A program made the translations under genes and the position numbers. Below the pieces are notes generated by a model that did not search any database, was not told where the DNA came from, and saw only the letters and a program-made list of their open reading frames with translations. From contig QFQP01000038.1 of assembly GCA_003243425.1 (NCBI GenBank), forward strand, positions 3,089-67,088: a stretch of 64,000 nucleotides of DNA, given 5' to 3'. This DNA comes from Archangium gephyra. GTDB lineage: Bacteria > Myxococcota > Myxococcia > Myxococcales > Myxococcaceae. This document shows positions 26,043 through 34,220 of the stretch, piece by piece; positions within the stretch are counted from its first letter, which is position 1; each line of letters begins with the position of its first letter.

Positions 26043-28700
26043 ATGAATCAACGGCTGCTTCTGGGAAGTGTCGTCGTTCTTTCGCTCTTCACCGTCGGTT
26101 GCGCTCCGGAGTGCGTCGATCAATTCGACTGCCCCGGCGGCGACACCGCGATGACGTGCCAGGCAGGCAAGTGCGTGCCGGTCACCGCGACCGGAGGTGG
26201 TTCCGCGACGGGCGGCGGCTCGGCGACCGGCGGCGGCACCGCGACCGGTGGCGGCACGGCGACGGGCGGTGGCGGCGGCGGTGGTGAAGAGATGGATGCC
26301 GGCGCCGACGCGGGCATGGAGGAAATGGACGGCGGGACCGACGCGGGCATGGAGCTGGACGCCGGCATGGACCCCGACGCAGGGGTCGACGGCGGCGTGG
26401 TGCTGGGCGACACGCTGGCGCTGACCTCGAACAACCGCATCATCAGCTTCGATTTCGCGACGGCGACGGTGCGCACCGGCGCCACCATCAGCGGCCTGCA
26501 GACCAACGAGACGCTCGTGGGCTTCGACCTGCGGCCGGCGACCAGCGAGGTCATCGCGCTCGGCAGCAGCGGGCGGCTCTACACGGTCGACGCCACCACG
26601 GGCGTGGCGACGCTGAAGGCTGCCCTGCAGTCCGACCCGTCTGACACCACGGCGCCGTACGTGGGCCTGACCGGCACCAGCTTCGGCGTCGACTTCAACC
26701 CCGTGGTCGATCGCCTGCGCGTCATCAGCGCCGACGGTCAGAACCTGCGCATCAACGTCGATACCGGCGCGACCATCACCGACGGCACGCTCAACGTCGC
26801 CAACGTGACGCGCACCGGCGTCACCGCGACCGCGTACACCAACAGCTTCGCCGCCGCGTGCCGCACCGCGCTCTACTACCTCGACACCACGACTGATCAG
26901 CTCCTCACCACGACTGACCCGAACGGTGGCGGGCTCACGGTCGTCGGCGCGCTCGGCATCGATGCCTCGGCCTCGTCGAGCTTCGACATCGTGCCCGTCA
27001 CCACCGGCGGCAACACGGCCTTCGCGGCGCTCACCGTCGCAGGGGCCACCGGGCTGTACGACCTCAACCTGAGCACCGGCGCGGCCACGCTCGCGCGCCC
27101 GGTGACCGGCCTCGACGCCAACGAGTCGCTGCTCGGGGTGGTGCAGCGCACGCCGCCCGCGGCGCCCACGCAGGCGCCCGGTGATTTCGTGGGCCTCAAC
27201 GACCAGAACGAACTGGTGACCTTCAACGCCGCCGCGCCGCAGAAGCTGTGCACCGGCCCCACGGCGGTCACCGGCATCACCGGCACCGCGCGCGGCATCG
27301 ACGTGCGCCCCGCCAACGGCCTCGTGTACCTGCTGAGCTCGACGGCGTTCCTCTACACGGTCGACCTGACCACCGGCGCGGCGACGCAGGTCTCGCAGCT
27401 GGCGGCCGACCCGAACGACACCACGCAGCCGTTCACCGCCCTCAACGGCACCGACCTGAGCCTCGACTTCAACCCCACCGTCGACCGCCTGCGCGTCTTG
27501 AGCAACACCGCGCAGAACCTCCGCGTGAACGTCGACACCGGCCTCGTCACCACCGACACCGACCTCACCATCGGCGGCGGCGCAGGCGCGGGCGTCACCA
27601 GCGCGGCGTACACCAACAGCTTCGGTGGCGCGCTCGAGACCACCATCTACGCCATCGACTCGATGACCGATTCACTCATCACCTCGGCGTCGCCCAACGC
27701 GGGCACGTACACGGTGGTCGGCGCGCTCGGCGTGTCGCTCACCAACAACACGGCCTTCGAAATCGCGGGGCAGAGCAACGTGGCGTATGTCGCCGGTGAA
27801 GTGACGGGCACGCCGGGCGTCTCGTCGCTCTTCACGGTGAACCTCGCCACGGGCGCGACGACGCGCGTGAACACCATCGGCGGTGGGCGGGCGCTCGTGG
27901 GCTTCACCTCACGCGTCGCGCAGCGCGCCGAGGTCTTCGCCGTCACGCAGAGCAACCGCCTCATCTCGTTCTCGCCGGCGGCGCCGGGCACGCTGACGCT
28001 CGACGTGGCCATCACCGGGCTCGGCACGAGCGAGAACGTGGTGGGCGTCGACTTCCGGCCGGCCTCGGGTCAGCTGGTGGCGCTCACCAATCAGAGCCGG
28101 CTGTACGTGCTCGACCTCGTGACGGGCGCGGCGAGTTCGGCGCTGGTGATGGCCGCCGACCCGGCGGACATGAGCGACGCGTTCACCACGCTGCAGGGCA
28201 CGACCTTCGGCATCGACTTCAACCCCACCGTCGACCGGCTGCGCGTGGTGTCGACGATTCCGCCCTCGGGCGTCGGGGTGCTCGCGCGCGGGGAAAACCT
28301 GCGGGTGCACCCGACGACGGGCGCGGTCATCACCGACACGCGGTTTGCGCCGCTGGCCTCGAGCATCAACCTCTTCGCGGCGGCGTACACGAACAGCTTC
28401 GCCGGCGCGACGAGCACCACGCTCTATTACGCCGACTCGGCAGACAACACGCTGCTGAGCACCGCGGCGCCGAACGACGGCACCACGACCAGCGTGGGCC
28501 CGCTCGGGGTCGACGTCGACGACGTGGGTGACTTCGACATCGCAGGTCAGGCCAACAACCTGGCGCTCGGTGCGTTCCACGTGAGCGCGCAGACCAGCTC
28601 GCACCTGTACCGGGTGAACCTGGCGAGCGGTGCGGCGACCGACGTGGGCGCCATCAACATCGCCTCGCCCGTGGTGGGCATTTCGACGCGCTTCCGTTGA
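26043..28700 (+). CDS. Lipoprotein with three DUF4394 domains
   Basis: The 885-residue protein starts with a lipoprotein signal (lipobox FTVGC), a short Cys-rich piece and a low-complexity linker of repeated TATGGG/SATGGG, followed by an Asp/Ala/Gly-Met rich stretch. Three tandem DUF4394 units follow, each marked by FDLRPATSEV-like, DFNP.VDRLRV and QNLR.N or ENLRVHP segments (starting near residues 127, 380 and 635). DUF4394 looks like a beta-propeller and has no known function. The gene is monocistronic, ends at a strong terminator and has TACGTA 8 bases before the ATG. A surface adhesin or binding role is possible but unsupported. Confidence 0.82.
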   Translation: MNQRLLLGSVVVLSLFTVGCAPECVDQFDCPGGDTAMTCQAGKCVPVTATGGGSATGGGSATGGGTATGGGTATGGGGGGGEEMDAGADAGMEEMDGGTDAGMELDAGMDPDAGVDGGVVLGDTLALTSNNRIISFDFATATVRTGATISGLQTNETLVGFDLRPATSEVIALGSSGRLYTVDATTGVATLKAALQSDPSDTTAPYVGLTGTSFGVDFNPVVDRLRVISADGQNLRINVDTGATITDGTLNVANVTRTGVTATAYTNSFAAACRTALYYLDTTTDQLLTTTDPNGGGLTVVGALGIDASASSSFDIVPVTTGGNTAFAALTVAGATGLYDLNLSTGAATLARPVTGLDANESLLGVVQRTPPAAPTQAPGDFVGLNDQNELVTFNAAAPQKLCTGPTAVTGITGTARGIDVRPANGLVYLLSSTAFLYTVDLTTGAATQVSQLAADPNDTTQPFTALNGTDLSLDFNPTVDRLRVLSNTAQNLRVNVDTGLVTTDTDLTIGGGAGAGVTSAAYTNSFGGALETTIYAIDSMTDSLITSASPNAGTYTVVGALGVSLTNNTAFEIAGQSNVAYVAGEVTGTPGVSSLFTVNLATGATTRVNTIGGGRALVGFTSRVAQRAEVFAVTQSNRLISFSPAAPGTLTLDVAITGLGTSENVVGVDFRPASGQLVALTNQSRLYVLDLVTGAASSALVMAADPADMSDAFTTLQGTTFGIDFNPTVDRLRVVSTIPPSGVGVLARGENLRVHPTTGAVITDTRFAPLASSINLFAAAYTNSFAGATSTTLYYADSADNTLLSTAAPNDGTTTSVGPLGVDVDDVGDFDIAGQANNLALGAFHVSAQTSSHLYRVNLASGAATDVGAINIASPVVGISTRFR

Positions 28701-28710
28701 GCGTCGGAGT

Positions 28711-28746
28711 CGGGCCGGCCGGTCACTTCGGTGATGGGCTGGCCCG
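28711..28746 (+). terminator. Intrinsic terminator after the DUF4394 lipoprotein gene
   Basis: A 16-base stem with one mismatch (CGGGCCGGCC...GGCTGGCCCG) closes on a UUCG tetraloop flanked by GTCAC and GTGAT, followed by TCGTGTTTCATTC. The tetraloop and long stem make this a confident terminator even though the T-tract is interrupted. Confidence 0.85.
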
Positions 28747-28799
28747 TCGTGTTTCATTCATGAAGCGGTGAATGCCGTCGGCTCGTTAACGTGCGCGGC

Positions 28800-29711
28800 A
28801 TGGACGAAACGCACCCCGAGCTGCGGAGCGCCGTACGCTTCCTGCCCCGCATGAACTTTGGTCCGTTCGTCGCGAGCGTGGCGCGGTCACTCACCGGGTT
28901 GATGCGACCCCGAAAACCGCCGGCCGGAGTGACGGTCGAGCGGCGCGTGGTCAAGAACGTGCCGGTGTGGCTGTACCGCCCTGCGAAGGCGAGCGCTCCT
29001 ACGGCGGTGATGCTGTGGATTCATGGCGGCGGCTTCGTGCTGGGTTCGCCGCTGCAGGACGAGCCGGAGTACTTCCGCTTCGTGCAGACGCTGGGCATCA
29101 CCGTGGCCGCGGTCGATTACCGGCTGGCGCCGAAGCACCCGTACCCCGCGCCGATGGACGACTGCGCGACGGCGTTGAACTGGCTGCACGACGACGCGGA
29201 GGCGCTGGGGATTCGCCGTGGTTCCATCATCATCGCCGGGGCGAGTGCCGGCGGTGGGCTGGCGGCCGGGCTGACGCTGCGCGCGCGCGACGAGGGGAAG
29301 GTGCGGCCGCGTTTTCAATTGTTGATCTACCCGATGCTCGATGACCGCACGGTGAACCGGACGAATCACGACACGAGCAACGTCGAGGTGTGGCACCCGG
29401 GGAGCAACCGCTTCGGGTGGTCCTCGTATCTGGGCGTGGCTCCCGGGAGCGAGGGCGTGGCGTCATACGCGGCGCCGGCCAGAGAAACGAATCTGCGTGG
29501 GCTGCCGCCGACGTGGCTGGGCGTGGGCTCGACGGACCTGTTCTTCGATGAAGACGTCGCGTACGCGACGCGGCTGCGTGAGGCCGGCGTGCCGTGCGAG
29601 TTGGAGCTCGTGCGCGGCGCGTTTCACGGGTTCGATGCAATGGCGCGCGGCACGGACGTGGTGAAGGCCTTTCATCGCAGCCAGGAAGCAGCGTTGCGGT
29701 TTCTTCTCTGA
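28800..29711 (+). CDS. Alpha/beta hydrolase, hormone-sensitive-lipase family esterase
   Basis: The 303-residue protein has the oxyanion motif IHGGGFVLG and the nucleophile elbow GASAGGG, the signature of HSL-type esterases. Asp in STDLFFDED and His in GAFHGFDAM complete the triad. It should hydrolyse short-chain esters in the cytoplasm; the natural substrate is unknown. The ATG at 28800 was chosen over a GTG 9 bases upstream. TTAAC lies about 9 bases before the ATG. There is no operon partner. Confidence 0.88.
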   Translation: MDETHPELRSAVRFLPRMNFGPFVASVARSLTGLMRPRKPPAGVTVERRVVKNVPVWLYRPAKASAPTAVMLWIHGGGFVLGSPLQDEPEYFRFVQTLGITVAAVDYRLAPKHPYPAPMDDCATALNWLHDDAEALGIRRGSIIIAGASAGGGLAAGLTLRARDEGKVRPRFQLLIYPMLDDRTVNRTNHDTSNVEVWHPGSNRFGWSSYLGVAPGSEGVASYAAPARETNLRGLPPTWLGVGSTDLFFDEDVAYATRLREAGVPCELELVRGAFHGFDAMARGTDVVKAFHRSQEAALRFLL

Positions 29712-29812
29712 GGGTGAGGCGTCTGGCAACGGGCCGGGGCGGTCTGCTCGTCGCGCACGGCACCTCGCCACGCACGCTCGGTCTTCACTTCACCCGTCTT
29801 CGTGACCGTGAC

Positions 29813-29887
29813 GTTCGTGGTGACGAAAACCACATCCCGCTGTGGTCCAGCTCACCACGAAGGTCCGACTTCATGCGTTGAGTGAAT
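29813..29887. repeat. Nested hairpin repeat, copy 1
   Basis: TTCGTGGTGA (29814-29823) pairs with TCACCACGAA (29852-29861). Inside, CCACA (29830-29834) pairs with TGTGG (29841-29845), and a CGAAAA run follows the outer arm. At least 62 bases are identical to copy 2, which starts 115 bases later. Confidence 0.85.
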
Positions 29888-29927
29888 TCGTCGCGCGCGA
29901 CGACCCCCCCAATGCCTCCATCAAGGC

Positions 29928-30002
29928 GTTCGTGGTGACGAAAACCACATCCCGCTGTGGTCCAGCTCACCACGAAGGTCCGACTTCATGAGTCGAGTGA
30001 CT
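29928..30002. repeat. Nested hairpin repeat, copy 2
   Basis: The outer arms are 29929-29938 and 29967-29976, with the inner CCACA/TGTGG stem as in copy 1. The identity with copy 1 starts at GTTCGTGGTGACG and ends at CGACTTCATG, then fades through GAGTGA. Confidence 0.85.
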
Positions 30003-30186
30003 CGCGCCGGCCCCTCGTGGGGACGACCATCGAAGCGGACTGACGCGCGCGCCTCCGGCTCGAAGTCGAGAGGCCAACGCGCGACGTGCTCGACGTTGGC
30101 GAGTCATCGACACCGCTCTTCCCAGACGTCGTCGCGTGACCGCCGACGACACCCACTGCCTCCATCGAGGCGCTAAGACGCCGCCC

Positions 30187-31233
30187 GTGCCTCAGCGCTG
30201 GCTCTTCAGCCCCGCCACCGACCTCGCGGCCTTCGCCGGCACGGCCCTGCTCTCGTTCGCCTTCGCGACGCTCGCGCCCTCGCTCGGAATCCCCACCGAC
30301 ACACCCCCGTGGGTGTGGCTGCTCTTCGTGGTCTTCATCGACGTCGCGCACGTCTGGGCCACGCTCTTCCGCACGTACCTCGACGGTGAAGAACTGCAGC
30401 GCCGACCGCTTCTCTACGCCGGTGCGCCGCTCTTCGCCTTCGCCGCCGGCGTCATCCTCCACGCCATCTCCGACGCGCTGTTCTGGCGCGCGCTGGCGTA
30501 CGTCGCGGCGTGGCACTTCATCCGCCAACAGGTGGGGTGGATGGTGCTCTACGGCCGCCGCGCGAAGAGCTCGGAGCGCGAAATCACCTTCGACCGCCTC
30601 GCCATCCTCGCGGCGACGCTCGGGCCCGTCGTCTGGTGGCACGCCAACCTGCCGCGCACCTTCTGGTGGTTCCGCGAGAACGACTTCATCTCCGGCCTGC
30701 CCGCCAGCGTGGGCACCATCGCGCTGATCATTCACGCGCTCGTCCTGATCAGCTGGCTCGCGCACGCGGTGCTCACCCGAACGTTCCACCCCGGCAAGAC
30801 GCTGCTCCTCTTCGCGACCTGGCTCGCATGGTTCGGTGGAATCGTGCTCGCAACGAGCGACCTGACCTTCACGGTGATGAACGTCGCGCTGCACGGCGTG
30901 CCCTACTTCATCCTGCTCCGCCGCTATCAACGCTCGCGCGTCGAAGAGTCCGGCTACGGCCGGCTCAACAAGCTGCTGCGCTACGGCCTGCCGGTGTTCC
31001 TGCTGCTGCTCCTCACGCTCGCGTTCCTGGAAGAGCTCGTGTGGGACCAGCTGGTCTGGCACGAGCACCCGATGTTCTTCGGAGCCGGTGGCTTCGACCT
31101 CCCCGCCACGCTGATGACGCTCATCGTGCCGCTGCTCTCGCTGCCGCAGACCACGCACTACGTGCTCGACGGCTTCATCTGGAAGACACGAAATGATCCG
31201 CACCTGACTGCGCGGCTCGGTTGGCATCGGTAA
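30187..31233 (+). CDS. Multi-pass membrane protein of unknown function
   Basis: The 348-residue protein has about eight hydrophobic helices. Conserved-looking His residues sit near membrane ends (FIDVAHVWATLFR, YVAAWHFIRQQVGW, VALHGVPYFILL, TTHYVLDGFIWK), a pattern seen in membrane-bound di-metal or Brp/Blh-like enzymes, but no family could be named with confidence. The GTG at 30187 is preceded by TAAGAC-N7, which decided the start; another GTG lies 51 bases upstream in frame. It is followed after 27 bases by a receiver-domain gene on the same strand. Confidence 0.6.
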   Translation: MPQRWLFSPATDLAAFAGTALLSFAFATLAPSLGIPTDTPPWVWLLFVVFIDVAHVWATLFRTYLDGEELQRRPLLYAGAPLFAFAAGVILHAISDALFWRALAYVAAWHFIRQQVGWMVLYGRRAKSSEREITFDRLAILAATLGPVVWWHANLPRTFWWFRENDFISGLPASVGTIALIIHALVLISWLAHAVLTRTFHPGKTLLLFATWLAWFGGIVLATSDLTFTVMNVALHGVPYFILLRRYQRSRVEESGYGRLNKLLRYGLPVFLLLLLTLAFLEELVWDQLVWHEHPMFFGAGGFDLPATLMTLIVPLLSLPQTTHYVLDGFIWKTRNDPHLTARLGWHR

Positions 31234-31260
31234 CACGGGTCAATAAGGTCGCGCGCAGTC

Positions 31261-31737
31261 GTGACTGGGTCGGCCGCCGCAAAACCGTTGGTGCTCTACG
31301 TGGAAGACGACGCCGACACGTTCCGGCTCGCCCAGCTGCGTCTGCAACAACGCTACGAAGTCATCAACGCGTCGACCGACCTCGAGGCCGCGCAGCTGCT
31401 CGCCAGGCACGGTGACAACCTCTACGCGGTGCTGCTCGACGTCGAGCTGCAGGGCAGCCAGCTCGACGGGCTGGCGCTGGTGCGCGCCATTCGCGGCATG
31501 CCGCCGACGATGCCGCAGCCCTCTTACGCGAAGCAGATTCCGGTGCTGCCGCACACGCCGCTCATCGTGATGACGGCCTACGTGACGAAGTACTCCGAGG
31601 CCGACGTGAAGGCACTGGGCGCCAACCACTTCCTCACCAAGCCCATCGACTTCACGCGCCTGAGCCTCGCGCTCGCGCAGGCCAACATTCAGTCGGTGAT
31701 GGCGCGGCTCGCTGCACGTCCGGCGCGCGCGCGCTGA
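31261..31737 (+). CDS. Stand-alone response regulator receiver domain
   Basis: The 158-residue CheY-like protein has the acidic pair in YVEDDADTF, the phosphorylatable Asp in VLLDVELQG, Thr in IVMTAYV and Lys in FLTKPID, so all receiver-domain active residues are present. There is no output domain. A 20-residue insert (GMPPTMPQPSYAKQIPVLPH) lies between the phosphorylation site and strand 4. Its 3' end overlaps the convergent AraC-type gene by 49 bases. The start is a GTG. The partner kinase is not visible. Confidence 0.9.
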   Translation: MTGSAAAKPLVLYVEDDADTFRLAQLRLQQRYEVINASTDLEAAQLLARHGDNLYAVLLDVELQGSQLDGLALVRAIRGMPPTMPQPSYAKQIPVLPHTPLIVMTAYVTKYSEADVKALGANHFLTKPIDFTRLSLALAQANIQSVMARLAARPARAR

Positions 31738-32696
31738 AACTCGCTCGGCGACTGGCCCGTCCACCGTGTGAACGCGTGAGAGAACGCAGCGGTGTCGGCG
31801 TAACCGAGCTGCGCTGCGACCTCCTTCACCGAGAGCATGGCCTGCGAGAGCAGCAGCTCGGCCCGGTGCTGACGTTCGGCCTCGAGCAGCTCGCTGTACG
31901 AGGTGCCCTCCGACTGCAGCCGGCGCTTCAAGGTGCGCGCGCTCATCGCCAACACCCTGGCCACCGCGTCGACGTCGCGGACACCCGCGCTCGTGAACAA
32001 CAGCTCGCGCACGCGGGGCGCGAAGCCACCCGCCGCCTCCAGCGCCGCCAGCTCGCGTTCACATTGCTCTGCGGCGAGCTTCTGGGCGTTGGGGTCGGCC
32101 AGCTGAAACGGCGTGTGCAGCAGCGCCGCGTCGAACATCAGCCGATGTGCGCTCGCACCGAACGAGATGCGCGTGAGCCGCGGGTTGGTCGCCGCCAATC
32201 GCGCGAACCAGGCGGCCTGCGGCATCGCGAGCTCCACGCGGCCTTCGAGTTCGTGGCCGGTCATCGCCTGCCCGATGGTCGACAGGCCGATGGCCAGCGC
32301 CGGCACGATGAAGTCTCGCGCGCTCCCGAAGTCTTCCTTCTCGTCGATGGTGATGACCGCGAGCCGGCCTTCGACCGCGGAGCGCAGCCCGAGCGTCGAG
32401 GTGCGCGTGGCGATGAAGCGCTCCCCGAGTCGCAGCGCGTCTCCGACGTCGCGCGCCACCAACACCGCGAAGCCCAGGTACCCGTGCCACGACGCGCGCA
32501 TCGCGAGGCCCAGGTACACGCCGAGCCCCGGCTCGCCGGTCAACGCCCGCGCACGCGCAACCAGCGCGCGGATCTGCGGCAGCTCGAGCCGAACGTCGTC
32601 ACCGAGCTCGACGTCACCGAGCACGTCCTCGTCGTCGACGCCGAAGCGCCGGGTGACCTCGAGAACGTGGGTGAAGTAACTCGCCGGCAGCGACAC
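31689..32696 (-). CDS. AraC-family regulator with Arabinose_bd-type N-terminal domain
   Basis: The 335-residue protein has an effector-type N-terminal domain of about 230 residues as in OruR/ArgR-like regulators, then a C-terminal AraC helix-turn-helix pair (VLAMSARTLKRRLQSEGTSY, then LSVKEVAAQLGYADTAAFSH and FTRWTGQSPSEFQ). It would respond to an unknown metabolite. The GTG start has TAGAGT 7 bases upstream, just beyond the stop of the NhaR-like gene, so it has its own promoter. Its 3' end runs antisense into the receiver gene for 49 bases. Confidence 0.88.
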   Translation of the reverse strand: MSLPASYFTHVLEVTRRFGVDDEDVLGDVELGDDVRLELPQIRALVARARALTGEPGLGVYLGLAMRASWHGYLGFAVLVARDVGDALRLGERFIATRTSTLGLRSAVEGRLAVITIDEKEDFGSARDFIVPALAIGLSTIGQAMTGHELEGRVELAMPQAAWFARLAATNPRLTRISFGASAHRLMFDAALLHTPFQLADPNAQKLAAEQCERELAALEAAGGFAPRVRELLFTSAGVRDVDAVARVLAMSARTLKRRLQSEGTSYSELLEAERQHRAELLLSQAMLSVKEVAAQLGYADTAAFSHAFTRWTGQSPSEFQRARAGRAASRAITD

Positions 32697-32714
32697 GACG
32701 CGAACTCTACCGTG

Positions 32715-33611
32715 TCAGCCGAACAGCTCGGTCTTCGCAGAATCGGCGATGGCCACCACCGCGGGGTGACGCAGGCGCCGGTCGACTGAAATCGCGTAGT
32801 ACTGCTGGCGAACCTCGTCGGTGCGGCCGATGACCTCGAGGTTGGTGCCCGCGAGCATCTCGGCCTCGATGGCCGTGGGCGCGATGAACACGCCACGACC
32901 GCGCAACCCGAACACGCGAATGAGCGCCGAGTCGTCGAACTCACCGACCACCCTGGGGCGCACGCCCTTGCGGCGGAACCACGCGTCGAGCTCGTTGCGA
33001 ATGGCCGCGCCCTCCGACGGCAGCAACACCGGCACGCCCTCGAGCGAGTGCGGGAACCGCTTGCCCCCGGCCGAGAGCCCCTTCACCGCGAAGAAAGACG
33101 TGCCGCTCTCACCGAGCTTGTGGCTGTAGGCGCGCACCTTCACGTCGTTGGGCGCCGGCTGGTCGGCGAACACCACGTCGAACTCGTGCAGCGCGAGCCG
33201 CGAGAGCAGCTGCGGCAACGGCAGCTCGAGACATTCGAGCTGCAGGTCGGGCACCGCGTCATAGGCGGGCAGCAGGAGCCGTTCGGCGACCATCTTGGGA
33301 ATCACGTCGACGATGCCGACGGTGAGCTTGACCTGCTGACCCGCGGGCCCACGCGCGAGCGTCTCCTGCAGTTCGCGCCCGAGGCGGAAGATGTCGTCGG
33401 CGTACCGGTACGTGGTGCGGCCGATGTCGGTCAGCACCAGGCGACGGCCCTGACGCTGAAACAGTTTCTGCCCCAACGAATCTTCGAGCGTCTTGAGCTG
33501 CGTCGAAATCGTCGGCTGAGAGAGAAGGAGTTCCTTGCTGGCGGCTGCGATGGTCCCCGTGCGCGCGACAGTCCAGAAGTAGAGGAGATGGTGATAATTG
33601 AGCCACGCCAT
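32715..33611 (-). CDS. LysR-family regulator, NhaR-like
   Basis: The 298-residue protein starts MAWLNYHHLLYFWTVARTG, typical of the NhaR branch, with the helix-turn-helix ASKELLLSQPTISTQLKTLE and the usual LysR effector domain. The ATG at 33611 was chosen over an open upstream extension because it is the family start. NhaR responds to sodium and activates an antiporter in E. coli, but no antiporter is adjacent here. The divergent neighbour 60 bases away is a DUF2378 gene, which may be its target. Function is inferred from family only. Confidence 0.85.
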   Translation of the reverse strand: MAWLNYHHLLYFWTVARTGTIAAASKELLLSQPTISTQLKTLEDSLGQKLFQRQGRRLVLTDIGRTTYRYADDIFRLGRELQETLARGPAGQQVKLTVGIVDVIPKMVAERLLLPAYDAVPDLQLECLELPLPQLLSRLALHEFDVVFADQPAPNDVKVRAYSHKLGESGTSFFAVKGLSAGGKRFPHSLEGVPVLLPSEGAAIRNELDAWFRRKGVRPRVVGEFDDSALIRVFGLRGRGVFIAPTAIEAEMLAGTNLEVIGRTDEVRQQYYAISVDRRLRHPAVVAIADSAKTELFG

Positions 33612-33671
33612 GAGCGCGGGCCTCCTTTCGACGAGGCAGGTCTGACGCAAGTCATTCGACGGGAGAAAGCG

Positions 33672-34214
33672 ATGTCGAGCGAAGGCGTGGTGTTCCGGCA
33701 CGCGGTCGAAGCGCTGACCGAGCGGGTGCTGCGGCAGCAGCAGCGGCTCACACCCGAGTTCACGGCGGAGCTGCGCGCGATGGGCGTCGACGTCGACAAG
33801 CCGCGCGACCTGCCGATGGAGACGTGGCGCAAGCTGCTGCAGCTGTGCGCAGCGAGGCTCTTCCCCGAGCTCACCGAGCCCGAGGGGCTGACCGAGGTCG
33901 GCCGCGCGGTGCTCGACGGCTTCACGCAGACGCTGGTGGGCCGCGGCGCGTTGATGGTGGGCAAGATGCTGGGGCCGCAACGCTCGCTGCAACGGCTCGC
34001 GGAGTACTGGGGCTCGGCGAACAACGTCTACAGAGTGACGACGCGCGAGGTGGGCCCGAAGCACTTCGAGGTGCGCATCAACGTCGGCGGCGAGATGCGT
34101 TGGTACAATCGCGGCATTCTGCTGGGCGCGCTCGAGAAGGTCGGCGCGAAGGGCTCGGTCGAGCTTCACGAGCAGGTCGGCGGCGGCGACCTCTACATCG
34201 TCACCTGGAGTTGA
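33672..34214 (+). CDS. DUF2378/TIGR02265 family protein, copy 1
   Basis: The 180-residue protein belongs to the Myxococcus paralogous family TIGR02265 (EGVVFRHAVEAL at the start, QTLVGRGALMVGKMLGP in the middle, VTTREVGPKHFEVRIN later). GGGAG precedes the ATG by 7 bases. The family is almost confined to myxobacteria and has no established biochemical role. It is directly followed after 6 bases by a second, frameshifted member. It is divergent from the NhaR-like gene. Confidence 0.88.
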   Translation: MSSEGVVFRHAVEALTERVLRQQQRLTPEFTAELRAMGVDVDKPRDLPMETWRKLLQLCAARLFPELTEPEGLTEVGRAVLDGFTQTLVGRGALMVGKMLGPQRSLQRLAEYWGSANNVYRVTTREVGPKHFEVRINVGGEMRWYNRGILLGALEKVGAKGSVELHEQVGGGDLYIVTWS

Positions 34215-34220
34215 AGCCTC

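Larger units (their letters stand above)
29712..30186. other. 475-base spacer without a convincing gene, carrying tandem hairpin repeats
   Basis: No frame here has a plausible start, codon bias or recognisable protein. The spacer holds two copies of a nested hairpin element (29813-29887 and 29928-30002). A second repeated block (GACGAC..CC..TGCCTCCATC-AGGCG) occurs near 29900-29928 and again at 30145-30170. A third motif (30061-30116) recurs near 36183 and 48556. The end carries TAAGAC 7 bases before the next GTG. Confidence 0.7.

Noticed and set aside
26197..26283. GGCGGC/ACGGCG tandem repeats as a minisatellite
   Set aside because: They encode the Gly/Thr linker of the lipoprotein, and such linkers recur in other lipoproteins here.
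29986..31236. A 416-codon minus-strand frame opposite the membrane protein at 30187
   Set aside because: The plus strand has clear membrane helices; the minus product is charged low-complexity sequence.
33048..33671. Upstream in-frame extension of the first DUF2378 gene
   Set aside because: It is antisense to the NhaR-like gene; GGGAG and the family N-terminus fix the start at 33672.
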